Assembly (NCBI GenBank): GCA_963966185.1
Contig: CAWZYM010000173.1
Location: 248,001-312,000, forward strand
Length of the DNA stretch: 64,000 bases
Direction of reading: 5' to 3'
From: Rhabditoides inermis
Taxonomy: Eukaryota > Nematoda > Chromadorea > Rhabditida > Rhabditidae
Below, piece by piece: positions 59,492-64,000 of the stretch (within the stretch, counting starts at the first letter, position 1; every line of letters begins with the position of its first letter). A program made the position numbers and the translations under genes. Below the pieces are notes generated by a model that saw only the letters and a program-made list of their open reading frames with translations, was not told the origin of the DNA and did not search any database.

Positions 59492-62400
59492 ATGGCTCGT
59501 GTCGTGTGGCGGTGAGTTCATTTTCACTCCTATCCCCCTCTTTCCCGGTCTGTTCAATGTTCGTGTTTTGTTGTGATCGCTGTGATATCGTACATATCAA
59601 TTATCAAATCACCTAGCAGGCTGTTGCTGCTTCTCTTGATGGGTCGTTCAATTCTCGGTGGCACCTCATCAAAAACCGCCTTCATCAAGAGCCTCACGTC
59701 TTTCAGTGAGTGTTTGCATGTTTTACCGCTATTTCATTCTTTCGCTTTGTAGAATAGGGGCAAGAATGTCAATAGGGGCAAGAATGTCAAAAACTACATT
59801 CACAAATGACGCAAACCATTCAAAAAGTACTGGGTTCAGTGTATCGTGTATGGGAATTTGAATTATGTACATTTAGAATTTAGATTTAGGTATTATTTCC
59901 AGCATTGGAGTCCTAAGTTTTGACTATGTAGCATAGATAAAGTTTGATTTTAAATGATATTGTGGTTCGCTCGGAACAAAGATGGTATTCCTATTACATA
60001 TGAATGTATTCTGTTTTTGTAGAGTGTGCCAACTACAAATACAACGTGCGTGCAGTGTCGGATGTTCGAACGAGTACGGAGTGGCAGGATAGATTGATGG
60101 CAGCGGCGGCAGACTTCCTAGCCCCAGACACTGTCGAGAAGCCATCTGAACAAACACTCAAAGGGGTGATGGAGGTCAGTGTTCCCTTTCATAAACATTG
60201 CAAAACAAGTTATCTAAGTTCATGTGTTCACAAAAAACATTTAGAATTTGTTTGGTATCAATAATGCAACGTCGTTTGATGTTTTGATTCGCGAAATCGA
60301 AGAAAAGACTCCGGTTAGATATTTATAGTTTTCTTCAGGGACCACGCACCGGGCAGTCGGTGAAAATGATATCGTGCGATCGTGCCTTTCCAATTGCGTT
60401 GAGAAATGAGCATGCGCTTTTAAAATTGCAGCCTGTGAGATCATTTTCACCGACTGCCCGGTGTGTGGTCCCGCACGGAAAATGAGTATCTTCATTTCTG
60501 TAGTCATATGCACAGAGGCCCCAACTATCTCCCTGAAGAAAACCATATATAGTATAGATACAATTTCTAACAACAACACTATTTTCAGCAAACCTATGTA
60601 TCATCTCTATTGTTCGGATTGCTGTCAGCTATTAGCGTTGTAGCTGTTGTTTCCTATATCATTTACATCACAAAAAGAAAAACATCTGTACAGGTTTCTT
60701 TATCACATTTTGAATCAAAATTACGAGCTTTCCTTTAGCCATTGCGGACGGTTAAATCTCCTTACAATAAGTCTTTTCCTATTCCTTCGTTGACAAAGGA
60801 TCATTCGCTGCAAATCTTCCTGTTGAAGGTACATACTAAAACTAACGATTCAGTAAAAGGAACTTTTCAGGTTGCGATTGCTATTATATTGATTCTCACT
60901 TTGGCTTGTATCATTCTGTCGATTGTGTATGTCAGTGCATTCTTCCACACTCACGACAAAATAACCAAGGATTTCTCCAAGAACATCAACACTGAACTCA
61001 AAAGTTTGTGAATCAATCAATTAAAACAAAGAAACGATTTTCAGACGTTTATAACGAAATGCGCGAGTTTATGTGTGTTGTTAGACAGTCTGTTGAAAAC
61101 CCAAAAACTAACATGATAGAAACACTCAAAAGTGTTTTTGCCAAACAGGTTGGTAGTTCAATAACTGTTATACTTAAGTACTTTATTATATTTATAGTTA
61201 ATAAAAATCAGTAAGTCAGTGTTGAACAAAGGCCATCCCGTTAAAATTGCGGTAATGTATTATTACACATTACATCAAAAATAATTGGACTGCCCTTTAA
61301 TTTCAGAACAATCTTGTTGCTCATTTCAATAAAGTGAGCAAGAACATTGAGGGTATTAAACGCGTTGCCAAAACGGCAAAGGTTTTTCCCCGTAAAATTT
61401 TCCCAACATTGTTAGATATTATAGAGAAGGTTCGAAGACCGCCATCAACCCAATGTCGTGAAAGTGATAGTGAAAGTCAAAGACTTTTACGAAACTATGT
61501 TTCAAGATTATTTCTATCATCCGCTGCACCAAACAGTTGAGTTTCTCTTCAATTGTTTAAAGAAAATTTAAATTACAGGAAAATGATTATAACGTGCATA
61601 ATATTCTCAAGAACAATGCAACTTCATTCACGAAGAGACTACTCGCAGCAACATTCTGGCGTCCCAAAAATATGTTTACAAAAGAGGTAGTTTTCATTCA
61701 TATTGCATGAGTTCGAGTATACCATTCAGATTTACAATGAGTTGTATGTGATTGATCAAGAAACTATGGAAAGGAGTAGACACAAATTTGAAGTACTCAC
61801 CACGAAAAAAATCCATAATAAGTTTTCATTTTCAGCACATTACCGAAAACGAAATGGCTTTTCAAATGATTCTGTTTATCAATATACTAATTGGTATTGC
61901 ACTTATTATAATGTTATTGTTCTGCATTGCTCCTCGTAAGTAATTTTGACATCACTTTTGTAACATTACAATTATAGTCAAACCCCAATATATAATGATT
62001 GGATCCATTGTCTTCTTTCTTCTGATCCTCATTCCTACAACTTACATGTCGTGAGTTTGAAACAGTTTTACTCTTGAAAAAGTTTTTTTTACAGCTTTGT
62101 ATCGAACTTTGCAAATGTTCGGCAAATTGGATGCAATTTTGTTGTTCAAAACACACAAGATATTTGGCAGCTGGCTGGAAGCATCAACGACACATTCCTA
62201 TACAGAAATACACTGTATGTAACTCTAATTATTGTAACAGTACTCAAAAGTAACGTATTTAGAGATCTGCGACATTGTTACAAAGATAATGGGTATATTT
62301 TCTTCGAGAAATACATTGATCGCGCTTTGAAAGGTCTTTTTTTATACAAAACACTTAAAAATCTAGGGTATTACTATTTTCGGTCATAATCGGCTTCAGT

Positions 62401-63967
62401 GCCCTAATCGACGTTACTTAGTAGTATATGATTTATGCTGTAACAAATGTTCAGGAATTTATGATGAGCTGTCATCAACGCGGAAAAACTTACAAATAAT
62501 GTCATCCAAATACGTTGCGGATATTTTAAACCGACTCGAGGTTTTTTCTTCAAATATTCACATAATGTCAAATTATGTTTCCAGCTTCTAAAAGATAAAT
62601 ATATCACATTCGATCAGAAAGTGAACGGTACTTTGAAATACTGCTCAATTGGTGGTAATGAAGCCGAGCCGTCAATCGAATGTTTTGATGACAATTATGA
62701 CGAATATTCAAGATATCTTACTGCACTCATATCAGAAATCAAAAATTTTCTGGTAATTTGTTTTATTTTGATGAATCTTTAATTTTTCAGATGGACTGGA
62801 ATTGTGTTCATCGAAATAATGGATGCAAAAATATGTCGGTATACGATGATCTCAGAAATCATTTGAAAAACGGCATTGAAGACCCTGGCGTCTATGATTT
62901 GTTTTCCACAATTCAAAACAGTACGACATCGATTAAAGTAATGCATTTTTAATATTTATTATTATTCAAATGTGTTTTTTTCAGACAGCATTATTGAATG
63001 CTCTACCAAAAGAGTGTCAAATGAATGTGATTTATACGAACATCGTTACAAGAGCTTGTAACCAGATCAAACCATTTTATTTGGTTGTCAATACAATGCG
63101 TTAGTAACTTCCACTACAACTATTTAGAACTACAAGAATAATTTAGACATTTACATTGCGTGTCTATTCCTGTTTGGAGTCGCATCTTTCCTGATTGGTC
63201 GGCTTCGAATTCTCGATCCTATAAGAATGAAGTTGAAAGAATTGAAGGTAGAATATGCATTATATAACTTACAAATGTTTCTAATTTAGCGTGAGCTCAA
63301 CTCTGAAAACCATACAAAGTTCGGAAACAGCGTTGGCATATATTTGGTATGTTGATCGTAAAGTGGTAGTCGTCTATAATTGTTTAGGATTGTGTCGCAA
63401 TTGACCCTAGGAAAATCTATAAGGACTTTATGCGACGAACATTGCCACAACAGTCGGTGGAGAAAACGTCAGCTAGCAAAATGTCGACATCGAAAATGAA
63501 TGGTGTAAACGAATCGAAGGAATCGAGTTTTGATCGAACTATGGTTGACTTGGGCTGGCCCGAAGAAAACAAATACTTTGATGCCAACTGGGTCATTCCT
63601 ATGGGCCATGCACACAAGTAGGTTCTTATTTCGAGAATTGAAAGTCAAGCAAGTGTCAGATACATAATGACCGCTGCTCCGACCACTGACACTGCCATTG
63701 ATTTCTGGCATGCGGTCTTCAGATATAGATGCAAGGCAATTGTCATGCTATGCGACTTTGTTGAAATGGAGAAAGGAAAAACGATCGAAAAGTGCTTCGA
63801 GTATTGGAACGAAAAAACACATCGTGTGTTCAAAAACCAGTTTGAAAAGTATACGGTATGATTGATCTATTCGATATTTCATGCGTTTCTGAATTTCAGG
63901 TCAAATGCAAGTTCACGAAAAAGACTGCTGTCAAAAATCTGAAACACATGGTTTTCACTGTGTCGAA
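59492..63967 (+). CDS. Five-pass membrane protein fused to a tyrosine phosphatase domain (partial)
   Basis: I traced 24 exons, all in phase, cut by the window end. First exon 59492-59511, then 59617-59705; together they give a signal peptide (MARVVWRRLLLLLLMGRSIL). Residues about 30-110 form an extracellular N-terminus. Hydrophobic helices: TM1 about 113-137 (SSLLFGLLSAISVVAVVSYI, 60589-60693), TM2 about 176-200 (IAIILILTLACIILSIVYV), TM3 about 359-382 (ILFINILIGIALIIMLLF), TM4 about 388-409 (IMIGSIVFFLLILIPTTY) and TM5 about 646-666 (IYIACLFLFGVASFLIG). Loops of about 158 and 236 residues lie between TM2-TM3 and TM4-TM5; the second has several Cys and N-x-S/T sites. After TM5 come 63388-63617, 63660-63855 and 63900-63967 with KYFDANWVIPMGHAHKYIM, TAAPTTDTAIDFWHAV, KAIVMLCDFVEMEKGK and YWNEK, the N-terminal half of a classical PTP domain. 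The catalytic Cys loop would lie beyond the window. The topology matches prominins; sequence homology is not shown. Confidence 0.8.
60338..60472. repeat. Foldback element in an intron of the phosphatase gene
   Basis: 33-bp arms at 60338-60370 and 60440-60472 are inverted copies with one mismatch (arm starts GGGACCACGCACCGGGCAGT). The 135-bp unit lies in intron 4 and interrupts no exon. Looks like a small MITE. Confidence 0.8.
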
Positions 63968-64000
63968 GTAAGGTATCGGTGGTTTGAAAAGGTATCAATG

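Overview
The window is nuclear DNA from a nematode. The evidence is short introns with TTTCAG-type 3' splice sites, a nematode seven-transmembrane chemoreceptor gene, two transthyretin-like genes, a close UNC-18 homologue, and start codons that sit 0-4 bases after a splice acceptor, as expected for spliced-leader trans-splicing. Nothing bacterial, and no rRNA or convincing functional tRNA, was found. All gene models were built by eye from frame, splice sites and comparison of paralogues.

Layout. 1-13.3 kb is repeat-rich: the 3' end of a transposase-like gene, a 1.9-kb inverted-repeat element, two decayed non-LTR retrotransposons, one chemoreceptor gene, and an inverted-repeat element carrying a CENP-B/Tc5-type helix-turn-helix gene. 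14.8-23.1 kb holds a 21-exon UNC-18 (Sec1/Munc18) gene with an unrelated coiled-coil gene nested antisense in intron 1. 24.8-27.3 kb has a LINE remnant and tRNA-like repeats. 30-34.8 kb holds a PRL-type (PTP4A) phosphatase gene whose 3' half lies in a near-perfect 1.5-kb tandem duplication, next to the truncated 5' end of an SH2-protein gene. 34.9-35.8 kb is a small MADF-like gene with a palindromic CRE promoter.

36.9-53.5 kb is a cluster of five paralogous multi-zinc-finger genes, here called A, B, C and D (minus strand) and E (plus strand, head to head with D). They share an N-terminal Cys-rich domain, a D/K/P motif, and one to three repeats of a zinc-finger plus helix module. I know no named family with this layout. 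B and E look intact, C and D are reduced at the 3' end, and A carries two single-base deletions and a duplicated exon.

54.2-59.0 kb has two tandem transthyretin-like genes. The first is stretched by an element sitting in an (ATT)n microsatellite and carrying decayed coiled-coil exons. 59.5 kb to the end is a 24-exon gene, cut by the window edge, that joins a signal peptide and a five-pass, prominin-like membrane region to a cytoplasmic protein tyrosine phosphatase domain. This and the zinc-finger cluster are the two most interesting items.

Two tandem duplications (PRL, gene A) differ between copies only in homopolymer length, and gene A has isolated 1-nt frameshifts. Assembly or long-read indel error should be excluded before biology is read into them.
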